Assembly: GCA_022568135.1 (NCBI GenBank)
Contig: JADFFQ010000020.1
Location: 1-53,708, forward strand
DNA length: 53,708 nt
Reading direction: 5' to 3'
Source: Planctomycetota bacterium
GTDB taxonomy: Bacteria > Planctomycetota > Phycisphaerae > Phycisphaerales > SM1A02
Part shown: positions 16,534 to 25,002 of the stretch, piece after piece
How the letters are laid out: every line of letters begins with the position of its first letter
How positions within the stretch are numbered: position 1 is the stretch's first letter
Program-made: the position numbers and the translations under genes
Notes under the pieces: generated by a model
Databases searched by the model: none
What the model was told of the DNA's origin: nothing
The model's input: only the letters and a program-made list of their open reading frames with translations

Positions 16534-18305
16534 TTTGATTCCTCGACTTCGATCACGAATCGCCCCACGGACACGACACGCAACGGCGTGCCCCGATCGA
16601 TATAGTCGCCCACGGACTTCACGTCCACCAGCCGGCCGTTGAACATCGCCCGCCCGGCCGGGCGCAGATCGGTGTCCGCCGTCCCCAGGTCCCCCAACTC
16701 TAGCGGTCGCCCAACGTCTCCGATCGCCTCCAGCAGTCCGGGCTCACCGTTGGGCCCCCCCGGTTGACCGACCTGGGTCTTGAGTACGAAGCGACTCAGG
16801 ATCGGGACGGTTTCCAGTTGTCTGGAAACAAGCCAGAACGCGATCCCGGCCGCGAACAGCGCCGTCAGCATCGCGGTCAATCCGGTCAACAATTCCGACT
16901 GACCGGCCGGTGTGCCCAGATCGCCTGAGACGAACGTGCCGACGAGACCCACCAGCAGGCAGACGACGCCCGCGACCCCGGCCACGCCGAACCCGGGGAT
17001 CACAAAGAGCTCGACGGCGATCAAGAGCAGGCCCGCCGCGATCAACAGGACTTCCCACCATTGGGCCATCCCTGCAAGCCAAGGCGCGCCGATGAGGACC
17101 AGCAACGACACACCCGCCGCCGCGCCGAACGCGCCGACGCCCGGCGCAGCAAGCTCGATGAGCAGGCAGACGAGGAAGATAACGATCAGGACGCCCATGA
17201 CGATCGGGTCGGTGAGGAACTGCACCAGCGATTCAGACCAGGTCCGGTCGTAGCGGCGAAGCGTCTTGGCGCCGAAATACGCCTTGAGCTGCTCGTCACC
17301 GGCGATGATGGCCGTGGCCAACCCGTAGTAGATGCCCTCGGCGGGTTTGAGCGTCAGCAGCCGGTCATCGGAGACGACCTGGGTGATCGGCCGCCAGTTG
17401 CCCCGGTCGGTCTCGGCCAGCGGCGCCCGCGCGGGTGGAAGCTGCTGCTGGAACTCCATTTCTGCTTTGCGCTGCTGTGGATCAATCGGCGCTTCGCCGG
17501 CATCGTCGTACTGTGGGATGAGCGTGTTGAACCAGGGACGCACCGGGATCGCGTCAAATCCGCTGGGTGAAGCCACCGGCGTCAGCTCCTGCGGCGGCTC
17601 CCGGCCGAACACCGTGTGATATTCCTGGCGGTCGACGAAGATCTTCTCGCCGGTGTTGATCTGTTCGATGAGCCACAGCTCGACGCCGACGCCCACGAAC
17701 GCCTGCACCAGGTTCTCGTCGTAGTGGTTCCGCCTGGCTGAATCGACCACCTCGGTGAGGATCGGCGATTCAAGCTTGGCTCGCTCGGCGGTGGGAAGGG
17801 GGCCAAACGGGCTGATGGGGGCTGCGTCGCCGAATGAGGCGTCCGGCGCCGTGACGATCTCCCGACACGCCAGGGCGATGATCGTGCCCGCCGAGTAGGC
17901 CATGGGGTTGATCCAGGCGACGGTGTTGGCGGGTGCGTCCGTCTTGATCAGGTGGCAGATATTGAGCGTTGCCCTCAGCGCCCCGCCGGGGGTGTCGATA
18001 TCCAGCACGATGGCGTCCGCTCCGTCGCGTAACGCCTCGCTGAGACGGCGCTCAAGTGAATGCAACGTGATCCGGTCGATCTCGCCCCGGATCGTCAGCA
18101 CCGCGACGGTGTTGGACTGGCGGTAGGCCGGGACCGCGGTCCGGTTCGGTGGGCCGGGGGCTGTTGGCTGGGCCGCGATCGCCCACGCCGTATTCAGCTC
18201 GACCAAGAGGGACAAGCCTGTCGCCGCGCCCAGGGCGCAGCGGGCCGTCCACAGGTTGGGTTGCGAAGCGCATGGTTGCATCAGAACGTAAGTATAGATT
18301 TCCAA
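16530..18305 (-). CDS. NfeD-family protein, long form with ClpP-class serine protease domain
   Basis: A 591-residue protein. Residues about 60-260 form an S14/S49-like ClpP-fold protease domain with AIVLDIDTPGGALRA and the nucleophile region PMAYSAGTIIALAC (Ser in YSAG), matching NfeD1a/STOMP proteases. A variable segment follows, then about four to five helices (FLTDPIVMGVLIVIFLVCLL onward) and a C-terminal OB-fold domain. An N-terminal signal or anchor precedes the protease; Met9 is an alternative start. Archaeal homologues cleave stomatin, so this one may process FloA (inference). First gene of the three-gene nfeD-nfeD-floA unit. Confidence 0.88.
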   Translation of the reverse strand: MEIYTYVLMQPCASQPNLWTARCALGAATGLSLLVELNTAWAIAAQPTAPGPPNRTAVPAYRQSNTVAVLTIRGEIDRITLHSLERRLSEALRDGADAIVLDIDTPGGALRATLNICHLIKTDAPANTVAWINPMAYSAGTIIALACREIVTAPDASFGDAAPISPFGPLPTAERAKLESPILTEVVDSARRNHYDENLVQAFVGVGVELWLIEQINTGEKIFVDRQEYHTVFGREPPQELTPVASPSGFDAIPVRPWFNTLIPQYDDAGEAPIDPQQRKAEMEFQQQLPPARAPLAETDRGNWRPITQVVSDDRLLTLKPAEGIYYGLATAIIAGDEQLKAYFGAKTLRRYDRTWSESLVQFLTDPIVMGVLIVIFLVCLLIELAAPGVGAFGAAAGVSLLVLIGAPWLAGMAQWWEVLLIAAGLLLIAVELFVIPGFGVAGVAGVVCLLVGLVGTFVSGDLGTPAGQSELLTGLTAMLTALFAAGIAFWLVSRQLETVPILSRFVLKTQVGQPGGPNGEPGLLEAIGDVGRPLELGDLGTADTDLRPAGRAMFNGRLVDVKSVGDYIDRGTPLRVVSVGRFVIEVEESK

Positions 18306-18359
18306 CTGGATGGACGGCGGATAGTCCCGGTGAGAAAACTCAGGCCAACGCGCCTCTAG

Positions 18360-18404
18360 CCGGCGGGCTATGCCCGCCGGTGCCGGGACGCGTAGCGTCC
18401 CGGC
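18360..18404. repeat. Double palindrome (REP-like)
   Basis: Two hairpins lie back to back: CCGGCGGGC-TAT-GCCCGCCGG (18360-18380) and GCCGGGACGC-GTA-GCGTCCCGGC (18382-18404), bounded by CTAG on the left and CTAAAG on the right. They sit between the nfeD operon and a pseudopilin gene. They belong by structure to the set of short palindromes listed at 24751, 31246, 31306, 32600 and 37687. No T-run follows, so they are not simple terminators. Confidence 0.75.
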
Positions 18405-18449
18405 TAAAGCCTCGGCTGACGCCGAAACCCAAGATGGTCAGCGGACCAA

Positions 18450-19358
18450 TCAGTCCCACTCGACTGTCAGCAGGAGCCCATCCGGCCCGGAGATCTCACT
18501 AACCAGGGTCAGCCAGATGTCGTACCCATCGCCGGTCTCCTGGTTCGGCTGGCCGGTCTGATTATTGAACAGGTTGTCGGGCACTGATAGGGCTCCGGAT
18601 GGATCGGACAGGTCAAGAAAGAAGATCCCTTCCGGGGTGAACGTCTGATGGATTTCGAGGTGGTTGTCGTTGTAGGCGATGTTGCCCATCCATTGCTTGC
18701 GCCCGCCGTGGATCTCCAGGGTGATGGATTGCTCGTACAGGGTCGATCCGGGATCCTGGTCGCCATCTTCCACGGCCCGGTTGCCGAGGACCGCGAACTT
18801 GGAGGTCAACGAGTCTCTCCACTCTTTCCGCTTGCGCTCGCCGGCGATCGGCGTGTGGGCGTAGGAGGCGTTCGAGTAACCGATCCCATTCCCATCGAGG
18901 TCCACGCCGAATGGGTTACTATCCATCCAGTAGATGTCATCCATCGGCTTGTACTCGCTCCAGTCGTAGTCATCCTTGACGATCACGAATCCGCTGGGCT
19001 CGGTGGGGCCGAGGCAGAGTTGCGGCGCAAAGTAATTCTGCATGATGCACGCCGAGTACATGTGGGCGCTGTTGTTGGCCAGGAGGTCCTCAGGCCCCCG
19101 GCCAGGGATCTGTACAGGCCCGTTGCCTAGGTCCGTTGCCAGCCGATTGATCAGCCCCGGGGTTGGGAAGGCCCCGTCGTACTCCCGGGCGAAGGCGATC
19201 CACGACGTGTGAATCTGCTTGATCTGGGCCTGATCTTTGCTCAGCAGGGCCTTTTTCCGGGCCTGGGCCAGCGCCGGCAGGAGCAGGCCGATCAGCAGCG
19301 CGATGATTGCCATCACCGTCAGCAGCTCGATCAGGGTGAAGCCACGTTTGCGGTTCAT
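18450..19358 (-). CDS. Type II secretion/type IV pilin-like pseudopilin, paralogue A
   Basis: A 302-residue protein starting at the ATG at 19358 with GGAG nine bases upstream. The prepilin signal is [22 protein letters not shown]: cleavage after Gly6, Glu at +5, then a hydrophobic helix. The C-terminal globular region contains [19 protein letters not shown], also present in paralogue B. Expected to be processed by prepilin peptidase and placed in a pseudopilus or exposed at the envelope; its large non-standard head domain is typical of planctomycete paralogues. Role unknown. Confidence 0.85.
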   Translation of the reverse strand: MNRKRGFTLIELLTVMAIIALLIGLLLPALAQARKKALLSKDQAQIKQIHTSWIAFAREYDGAFPTPGLINRLATDLGNGPVQIPGRGPEDLLANNSAHMYSACIMQNYFAPQLCLGPTEPSGFVIVKDDYDWSEYKPMDDIYWMDSNPFGVDLDGNGIGYSNASYAHTPIAGERKRKEWRDSLTSKFAVLGNRAVEDGDQDPGSTLYEQSITLEIHGGRKQWMGNIAYNDNHLEIHQTFTPEGIFFLDLSDPSGALSVPDNLFNNQTGQPNQETGDGYDIWLTLVSEISGPDGLLLTVEWD

Positions 19359-19480
19359 GGTGTAGCACTCCGAAGTGGTGTTGGGTTGAGCCATGTCTTA
19401 GTTCGGCCAAGTGGCCTTGGGGGTGTCGGGGCCGCCGCCGCTGCGACCGCCCCGGGGACTGTTCATTCGACGATCTCCGC

Positions 19481-20416
19481 CTACGGCTGGTCGTACACGG
19501 GAGTTACCCATAAACCATCGTTCGGGTCCGAGAGGAAGGCGATGACCAGCCACGCGTCGGCCGCCGCTTTGGGGTTCTGGGGATGGGTGAACTCGGCGGC
19601 GAAGATGCAATCCTTCTCTGGCGGGGCGAGGGTATAGGGATCCTCGTAGGTGGTCAGTTGCGGGTAGAAGTTGCCCAGCTGCTCCATGTGGTTGTCGTTG
19701 AAGCAGATGTTGCCGACCCACTGCCTCTTGCCGCCGTGCAGCTCCAGCGTCGGTGAGTTCTCGTATTCGTCAGCACCGGGATTGATGACATCCAGGCCCG
19801 AGGCGCTTCCTACGCCTCGCGTGCCGAGGATCGGATCGCCTCCCGACTGGGTGTCGCGCCACTTGATGCTCTTGCGGTTGCCGCAGATGGCCATGTGCGC
19901 GTAGGAGGTGTTGCACTCAAAACCACTGCCCGGTGTCTCGTGGATGAAGGCCTGGAAGCCGTCGCTGAACGGCGGCGGGTTGCCATCGCCATCCCAGTAG
20001 ATGTCTGCTCCAGGGTGGTACTGGCTGTAGTCGTAGTTGGTGTCTTCCACCACGATCAGGTTGACCTCGGTAGGGCCGATCAGGATGTCGGCGTTGAAGA
20101 AGTCCTGGGCGATCATCGCCGAGTAGAGGTGCCGGGTGATGTTCTTGCTGAAGTCTTCCGGCCCGGTAGCCGGCATTTGGCCGAGGATGGGGTCTGCCTC
20201 GCGGTTGATCAACCCGGGGGTGGGGAGCTTCCCCTTGTGGTCCCCGGCGAAGGCAATGAACGACTGGTGGATCTCCTTGATCTGGGCCGAGTCCTTCATC
20301 GATCTCGCGTTGCGTTGAGCCTTGGCCAACGCCGGCAGCAGCAGGCCGACGAGCAACGCGATGATGGCAATCACCACCAACAGCTCGATCAGCGTAAAGC
20401 CCTTGGTTCGATACAT
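19481..20416 (-). CDS. Type II secretion/type IV pilin-like pseudopilin, paralogue B
   Basis: A 311-residue protein starting at the ATG at 20416 with GGAG upstream. The prepilin signal is [22 protein letters not shown]. It shares with paralogue A the blocks HQSFIAFAGDHKGKLPTPGL, LIGPTEV and HGGKRQWVGNICFNDNHME, so the two are tandem duplicates that have diverged considerably. It is the upstream gene, 122 bases from paralogue A. The NDNH segment takes the place of the DGHV loop found in the pseudopilin at 45832. Confidence 0.85.
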   Translation of the reverse strand: MYRTKGFTLIELLVVIAIIALLVGLLLPALAKAQRNARSMKDSAQIKEIHQSFIAFAGDHKGKLPTPGLINREADPILGQMPATGPEDFSKNITRHLYSAMIAQDFFNADILIGPTEVNLIVVEDTNYDYSQYHPGADIYWDGDGNPPPFSDGFQAFIHETPGSGFECNTSYAHMAICGNRKSIKWRDTQSGGDPILGTRGVGSASGLDVINPGADEYENSPTLELHGGKRQWVGNICFNDNHMEQLGNFYPQLTTYEDPYTLAPPEKDCIFAAEFTHPQNPKAAADAWLVIAFLSDPNDGLWVTPVYDQP

Positions 20417-20971
20417 GGTCTGGTCTCCGAATAAGAGGAATGAATAAGGACGAAACAACGCACACATACAACGTCTGATCACGACATTGGGCGGCTTTCC
20501 TTCCTAGCGGTGCGGGACCATCATTGGCTCCAAGGTAGCTGTGGACCAAATCAGCGGCGAAACGCTCGCGAACCTCCGTGGCTGCCTGCGGCGCCGCAAC
20601 GGCAACGCAGAAAACCGATGATTCCCCAAGAGACCAGTTTCGCGGTGACGCCCGCAGAGGTCATCGACGCTCAGCTTCCGAGAAGCTGCATGCAAGCGTG
20701 AAACGAGGACTCATCTCGGCGCCTGGGGCCGCGGCCGGCCTCTTCACGTCCAAGTTGTCGACCTGTACGGCGGGAGAATGATGAGCCGGAGGGTTCCGGC
20801 GAATGAGGGCGGAATCTCGTGCAGGTATGATGTCGCCGCGATCGGCCCTGGCGGCCACTGGACCGCCAGCCGTAGCATAGTCCGTTTTTCGCCTCCGTCA
20901 AGTTCCAATATTTCCGCCTGTGTGAGAAAAATATGCCGCCGATCCGGGTGCGGCCGGGAGCCAGGGGCCAC
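20417..20971. other. Intergenic region without a recognisable gene
   Basis: This 555-base divergent spacer separates the pseudopilins (leftward) from ridA (rightward). Short frames in all phases have no recognisable motifs. A 7-bp hairpin, CTGGCGG with CCGCCAG, lies around 20846-20868, with GTTTTTC about 14 bases further on, too distant for a standard terminator. I see no RNA gene. Confidence 0.4.
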
Positions 20972-21451
20972 ATGACCACGGTTCAACAACGGCTCCGGGA
21001 CTTGGGGGTGTGCCTGCCGGAGGCTCCGAAGCCTGTCGCGGCCTACCTGCCCGCCGTGCTGGTCGGCGATCTGGTCTTCGTCAGCGGCCAGATCCCGTTG
21101 TGCGATGGGACGCTGCTGTGCCGCGGCCCGGTGCCGTCGATCGTGTCGGTGCCCGCCGCCCAGCGGGCCGCCCGGCAGTGCCTTCTCAATGCCCTGGCCG
21201 TACTAGGCGACGCGCTGGATGGAGATTTGGAGCGTGTTCGGCGGATCGTTCGACTGGGGGTGTACGTGGCCTGTGATCCCGGGTTCACCGATCAACCCCA
21301 AGTGGCCAACGGGGCCAGCGAGCTGCTCGTGGAGATCTTCGGAGAAGCCGGCCGGCACGCCCGAGCCGCGGTGGGATCAATCGCCCTGCCGCTGGGCGCT
21401 ACCGTGGAGCTTGAGCTCGTCGCCCAGGTCCATCGACCAAGCCCTCCGTGA
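20972..21451 (+). CDS. RidA/YjgF-family reactive-intermediate deaminase
   Basis: A 159-residue protein; the start at 20972 (MTTVQQRLRDLGV) follows AGGGG and is preferred over the ATG at 20933. Family blocks: GDLVFVSGQIPLCDG, LNALAVLGDALDGDLERVRR and the C-terminal RAAVGSIALPLGATVELELV, whose Arg131 corresponds to the substrate-binding Arg of RidA. Members hydrolyse enamine/imine intermediates from PLP enzymes; this longer subgroup (about 155 residues) is less studied, so activity is inferred. Trimeric cytosolic protein in the family. Monocistronic. Confidence 0.88.
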   Translation: MTTVQQRLRDLGVCLPEAPKPVAAYLPAVLVGDLVFVSGQIPLCDGTLLCRGPVPSIVSVPAAQRAARQCLLNALAVLGDALDGDLERVRRIVRLGVYVACDPGFTDQPQVANGASELLVEIFGEAGRHARAAVGSIALPLGATVELELVAQVHRPSPP

Positions 21452-21463
21452 CCTAGCCAGAAG

Positions 21464-21633
21464 GATTCAACACAGAGGCACAGAGGACACTGAGCAGAAG
21501 AAACATTTCTATACGCAATGGGACAACCTGGTTCTGGGCCGGCGGACAGCGCGATCTTGCCCCATGAGTCCATTGATCCCTTCTCTTGCCCAATATCGAT
21601 CCTCTGTGTCCTCTGTGTTCTCTGTGGTGAATC
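21464..21633. repeat. Dispersed CACAGAGG-type inverted repeat element
   Basis: The left arm (21464 onward) reads GATTCAACACAGAGGCACAG then AGGACAC, and the reverse complement of 21602-21633 reads GATTCACCACAGAGAACACA then GAGGACAC. These long inverted arms with a roughly 110-base centre are the widespread repeat that, when translated, gives HRGTEDTE-like strings in many planctomycete, verrucomicrobial and cyanobacterial genomes. Related fragments occur at 9411-9452 and 34979-34995. It lies between ridA and the aldolase gene and is non-coding. Confidence 0.75.
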
Positions 21634-21673
21634 TTCTCTTCGCCCGCTGCGTCTTTGCGGTGAATCATCCGGG

Positions 21674-22345
21674 CTAGCGGCTTGCCGCCAACTGCGGCAT
21701 AGCCGCGTGCGCGTTGTCCCAGTCGGCGAGGAACTTCTGGAGCCCGACGTCCGTCAGCGGATGCTTCATCACTTGCTGGATAATCTTGAACGGGGCGGTG
21801 GCGACATCGGCGCCGATGAGCGCCGCTTGTGACAGATGCATCGGATGGCGGATCGACGCCACAAGTATCTTGGTCGAGAACCCGTAGTTGTCATAGATCG
21901 TGCGGATCTGCTGCACGATCTCCATGCCCTCGGAGGCGACGTCATCCATTCGCCCGATGAACGGGCTGATGAGAAACGCGCCCGCCTTGGCGGCCATCAA
22001 CGCCTGAAGCGGCTGGAAACACAGCGTCATGTTGATCTTCGTTCCGCGATCGCTCAGCGTCTTGCAAGCCCGCAACCCCTCTTCGATGCACGGCAACTTG
22101 ACGACGATATTCGCCGCGATCGGTGTGAGCGTCTCGGCTTCGGCCACCATCGGGTCGTGCTCGGTCGAGACCACCTCGGCGCTCACGGGCCCGCTGACGA
22201 TCTGGCATATCTCTTCCAGGCGGGTATGGAAGTCCACGCCCTCCCTGGCCACCAGGCTGGGGTTGGTGGTCACGCCGTCCAGCACGCCCAGGTCCGCAGC
22301 CCGTTTGATCTCATCCAGGTTCGCGGTGTCGATGTAGATATCCAT
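21674..22345 (-). CDS. Transaldolase/fructose-6-phosphate aldolase family protein
   Basis: A 223-residue class I aldolase of the small TalC/FSA group. MDIYIDTANLDEIKRAADLG, GVTTNPSL, NIVVKLPC (Schiff-base Lys83) and TLCFQPLQALMAAKAGA plus SPFIGRMDD are all present. It either transfers dihydroxyacetone units in the pentose phosphate pathway or cleaves fructose 6-phosphate. Phe in the LCFQ position is seen in both subgroups' relatives, so I do not decide between them. Length is normal for the family (about 215-225 residues). Confidence 0.9.
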   Translation of the reverse strand: MDIYIDTANLDEIKRAADLGVLDGVTTNPSLVAREGVDFHTRLEEICQIVSGPVSAEVVSTEHDPMVAEAETLTPIAANIVVKLPCIEEGLRACKTLSDRGTKINMTLCFQPLQALMAAKAGAFLISPFIGRMDDVASEGMEIVQQIRTIYDNYGFSTKILVASIRHPMHLSQAALIGADVATAPFKIIQQVMKHPLTDVGLQKFLADWDNAHAAMPQLAASR

Positions 22346-22392
22346 GGCGATATTGTATCGCGCTGGGGGGTCTGGGTGGTGAATCTTCCAGG

Positions 22393-23829
22393 CTAGCTCT
22401 GCCGCATCAGAATCATGATCACGTTGGCCAGCAGGCTCAGGATCATGATCAGCAGCACGATGATGAATGCTGGGCTGTGCAGAATGCTGCTGCGGGTGGA
22501 TCGCTTCGGCCCGGCCGGCGGCGGGACTGCGGGCTCGCCGGTCAACGCGGGCGCGACGTCGGAAAGGTCCAGGCTGCGATGGGCGAAATGCGGAGGCCGA
22601 CCTTTGGCGATCAGCTTCAGGTCCGCCAGCAGGTCCGCCTCGCTGTGATAGCGGTCCTTGGGACGCTTGGCCATCATCATCTCGATGACCTGGGCGCAGC
22701 CGGCGCTGATGTTGGGGTTGATGTGGTCAGGGGGGGTCAGTTCGGCCTTGAGGTGCTTGTGCATGACCGCCGACGGATTCTTCCCGTCGAAGGGAACTCT
22801 GCCGGTGACCATGTGGTAGAAGGTCGCCCCCAGGCCGTAGATGTCGGAGGCGGGGCCGATCTTGATCTCACCGCGGATCTGTTCAGGGCTGATGTAATAG
22901 GGCGTGCCGTAGGCCCGACCGGCTTCAGCCTCTGCCGCGTCCCGGTCGCTCATCGCCCTGGCCAGACCAAGGTCGGCGAGCTTCACTACACCCTTGCGGC
23001 TGATCATGATGTTCTTGGGCTTGACATCGCGGTGGATGAAGCCTTTTTCGTGGGCATGCTGCAGGGCCTTCGCCACCTGGGTGACGACCTGGATCGCCTC
23101 GGCTTCGAGAATGCGCTTGCCCTTGACAATGCGGTCGTAGACGGTCTGCCCGTCCACATATTCCATCACGAAATAGTACTGATCGCCCGCCCTGCCGACG
23201 TCGTAGGCACTGACGATGTTGGGATGGTTCTGCTGGGCCGCCGCCCGGCCTTCCTTGTAGAACCGATCGATGAAGTTCTTGTTGGCCGAGAGTTTCTTCG
23301 GCAGCACCTTGATGGCGACCAGGCGGTCCAGGCTCAACTGCCTGGCCAGGAAGACCGTGGCCATGGCGCCGGAGCCGAGCTTCCGTTTGATCTTGTAGCC
23401 GGGAATCTGCTCGGTCGATTTCTTCGCCTCAAACTCGCGTCGCAGCCGGTCGAGTTGTCGCGGTGTGAGGAACTGGCGCTCAACCAGCAGATCGGTGAGG
23501 GTGCGCGGTTCGTCGAGCTGCGCCGATTCCCGCTGGAAGGCGTGGCACAGCTCCACCTCCTCGGCTGTGGCCAATCCGCGCTGCACGACGAGCTTGCCGA
23601 GCATCGTCTCGAAGCCGCCGGTGGAGGTGCCTTGGCCGGGCGCTGCGGTGGATTCGCCGGCGGCCGGTTGATCGCCCGTACCGGTGCCGCTCGCGGCGCT
23701 GCCGACTGCGTCCACCGCCTGCGTTGATCCTTCGTTGGAGTCCGCCAGGGACAACGGCGGTTCGTCCTGGGTGGCCGAAGGATTCAGCGGTCGCTCTGGT
23801 TCGTATGCTTCAGTCACGATTGGCAACAC
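22393..23829 (-). CDS. Membrane-anchored serine/threonine protein kinase
   Basis: A 478-residue Hanks-type kinase. A low-complexity N-terminus is followed by a helical segment (about residues 75-140, MLGKLVVQRGLATAEEVELC and later LTDLLVERQFLTPRQLDRL) repeated in many planctomycete kinases. The kinase domain starts at YKIKRKLGSGAMATVFLARQ, with VAIKVLPKK (catalytic Lys), HRDVKPKN, LADLGLAR (DLG in place of DFG) and YISPEQ. The C-terminus ends in one membrane helix (AFIIVLLIMILSLLANVIMI), placing the kinase in the cytosol. GTG at 23829 is the longest start; GTG four codons later is possible. Substrates unknown. Confidence 0.9.
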   Translation of the reverse strand: MLPIVTEAYEPERPLNPSATQDEPPLSLADSNEGSTQAVDAVGSAASGTGTGDQPAAGESTAAPGQGTSTGGFETMLGKLVVQRGLATAEEVELCHAFQRESAQLDEPRTLTDLLVERQFLTPRQLDRLRREFEAKKSTEQIPGYKIKRKLGSGAMATVFLARQLSLDRLVAIKVLPKKLSANKNFIDRFYKEGRAAAQQNHPNIVSAYDVGRAGDQYYFVMEYVDGQTVYDRIVKGKRILEAEAIQVVTQVAKALQHAHEKGFIHRDVKPKNIMISRKGVVKLADLGLARAMSDRDAAEAEAGRAYGTPYYISPEQIRGEIKIGPASDIYGLGATFYHMVTGRVPFDGKNPSAVMHKHLKAELTPPDHINPNISAGCAQVIEMMMAKRPKDRYHSEADLLADLKLIAKGRPPHFAHRSLDLSDVAPALTGEPAVPPPAGPKRSTRSSILHSPAFIIVLLIMILSLLANVIMILMRQS

Positions 23830-24145
23830 GAAGTGGGCCGAGCCCGGCCCGGGAATTGAGTGAATCCAGCCGCGTCGCCCCGCAGCCGGGGATCGAATGT
23901 GACCATAGTTCTTTCAAGGATCGTATCGGCTTCGGTCTAACCACTGTAGAAAGCCGAACCCCCACTCTACGGACCGCCCAGAGCCGTCCGGGAACAACGT
24001 CACCCTATACGTCGGATACGGACAGGTCCGCCAAACGGTTCCCGGCTGTGCGTCTCCGCCGGGACCATCTCTCCCGGCTCACGGCTGCGGCCCGAGTCGC
24101 TGGCGACCCATTTACTGAGGCCTGTATAATGAATATCCGCACGCG
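23830..24145. other. Intergenic region between the kinase gene and the IS630 relic
   Basis: About 316 bases with no credible gene. TGTATAAT at 24124-24131 on the plus strand resembles an extended -10 but no matching -35 is seen and it would read antisense into the relic. It may include the remaining end of the IS630 element, though I cannot identify inverted ends. Confidence 0.35.
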
Positions 24146-24720
24146 TCAATGAAGGCGGATCGGCAAGCCCGTGCCGCGAACGCATCCGCGCAGCAGGTCT
24201 TGCGAGCTTGGCATGTCGATCGCCTCGAAGATCGCCAGCTGCTCCAGGGCGTCCAGAGCCTCGGCGCCGTGATTCGCCAAGCGATGCGCCTTGCATTCAC
24301 ACCACACCCCTTGCACCGGGTTGAGCTGCGGTGCGTACGCCGGGAGGTACGCCACCTGCACTCGCGGATGTGAGGCAATGAATGCCTTCACCGCTGCGAT
24401 GCGGTGCTGGTTGATCCGGTCACAGATCACGATCACCTGCCCACGCAGATGCTTGAGGAGATCACGCAGCAAGACGATCACCTCGCCTTGGGTGATGTCG
24501 CCCGCCACGTACATGTGCAGGTACAGGTTCAGGCGCCGACGCGGCCGCGGCGATAGTTCACCTTCCATCGCCTGACGCTGCGTGGGTCCACCTTGAACCG
24601 GCGCGCCACTTCCGTCGTGCCGTGCCCGGCCTTGATCACGTCGATGGCGTGCCGGCGTCGTCGTTCGAGTTGATCGGGCGTGCCGTGTGGTCTCATGCCA
24701 AGAGACATCGGCATCACCAC
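24146..24720 (-). pseudogene. IS630-family transposase relic
   Basis: Two parts of one transposase lie in different frames. The N-terminal helix-turn-helix (MRPHGTPDQLERRRRHAIDV, then GHGTTEVARRFKVDPRSVRR) occupies about 24535-24720. The C-terminal DDE_3 half (LYLHMYVAGDITQGEVIVLL, VICDRINQHRIAAV, LPAYAPQLNPVQGVW) occupies 24146 to about 24540. The middle of the protein, including the first catalytic Asp, is missing at the junction. The expected catalytic Glu in NP.EGVW is Gln here. Inactive by deletion, frameshift and active-site loss. Confidence 0.85.
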
Positions 24721-24750
24721 CGAATAGGACGTAACTATTACAGGACTCAG

Positions 24751-24774
24751 TAGCTCCCGGCTTGCCGGGGGCTA
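24751..24774. repeat. Intergenic palindrome (TAGC...GCTA type)
   Basis: TAGCTCCCGG-CTTG-CCGGGGGCTA forms a hairpin with one G-T pair and is followed by TGGGTG. It lies between the IS630 relic and the GT9 gene; 24775-25002 otherwise shows nothing recognisable. Same layout as the palindromes at 31306 and 32600, which also continue into CTATG. Confidence 0.7.
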
Positions 24775-25002
24775 TGGGTGAGCTGCCCGCAACCACGGCG
24801 AGCCGCCGCGTCCCCGCGAGCGGCTTGGTTTGAAAAGCGAAGGTGCTCGAGTTCTTGAAATGGGTGAGTAGTGCTGTTTGGAGGCAGCCGCTGGCGGGAA
24901 TCCCGACGCGTCGGGACGGCTGGCTGATGCCGGCGAACCGGGGCTGTCTGGGACCCTAAGATATGCGATAGTTCTGCGCGATAAACAGGGAAGCACGCAG
25001 CG

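Noticed and set aside
22477..23727. A 416-codon frame antisense to the protein kinase
   Set aside because: The kinase motifs on the minus strand are unambiguous; the plus frame lacks motifs and a ribosome site.
24124..24131. TGTATAAT as a promoter -10
   Set aside because: No matching -35 at a suitable distance, and it would read antisense into a dead transposase.
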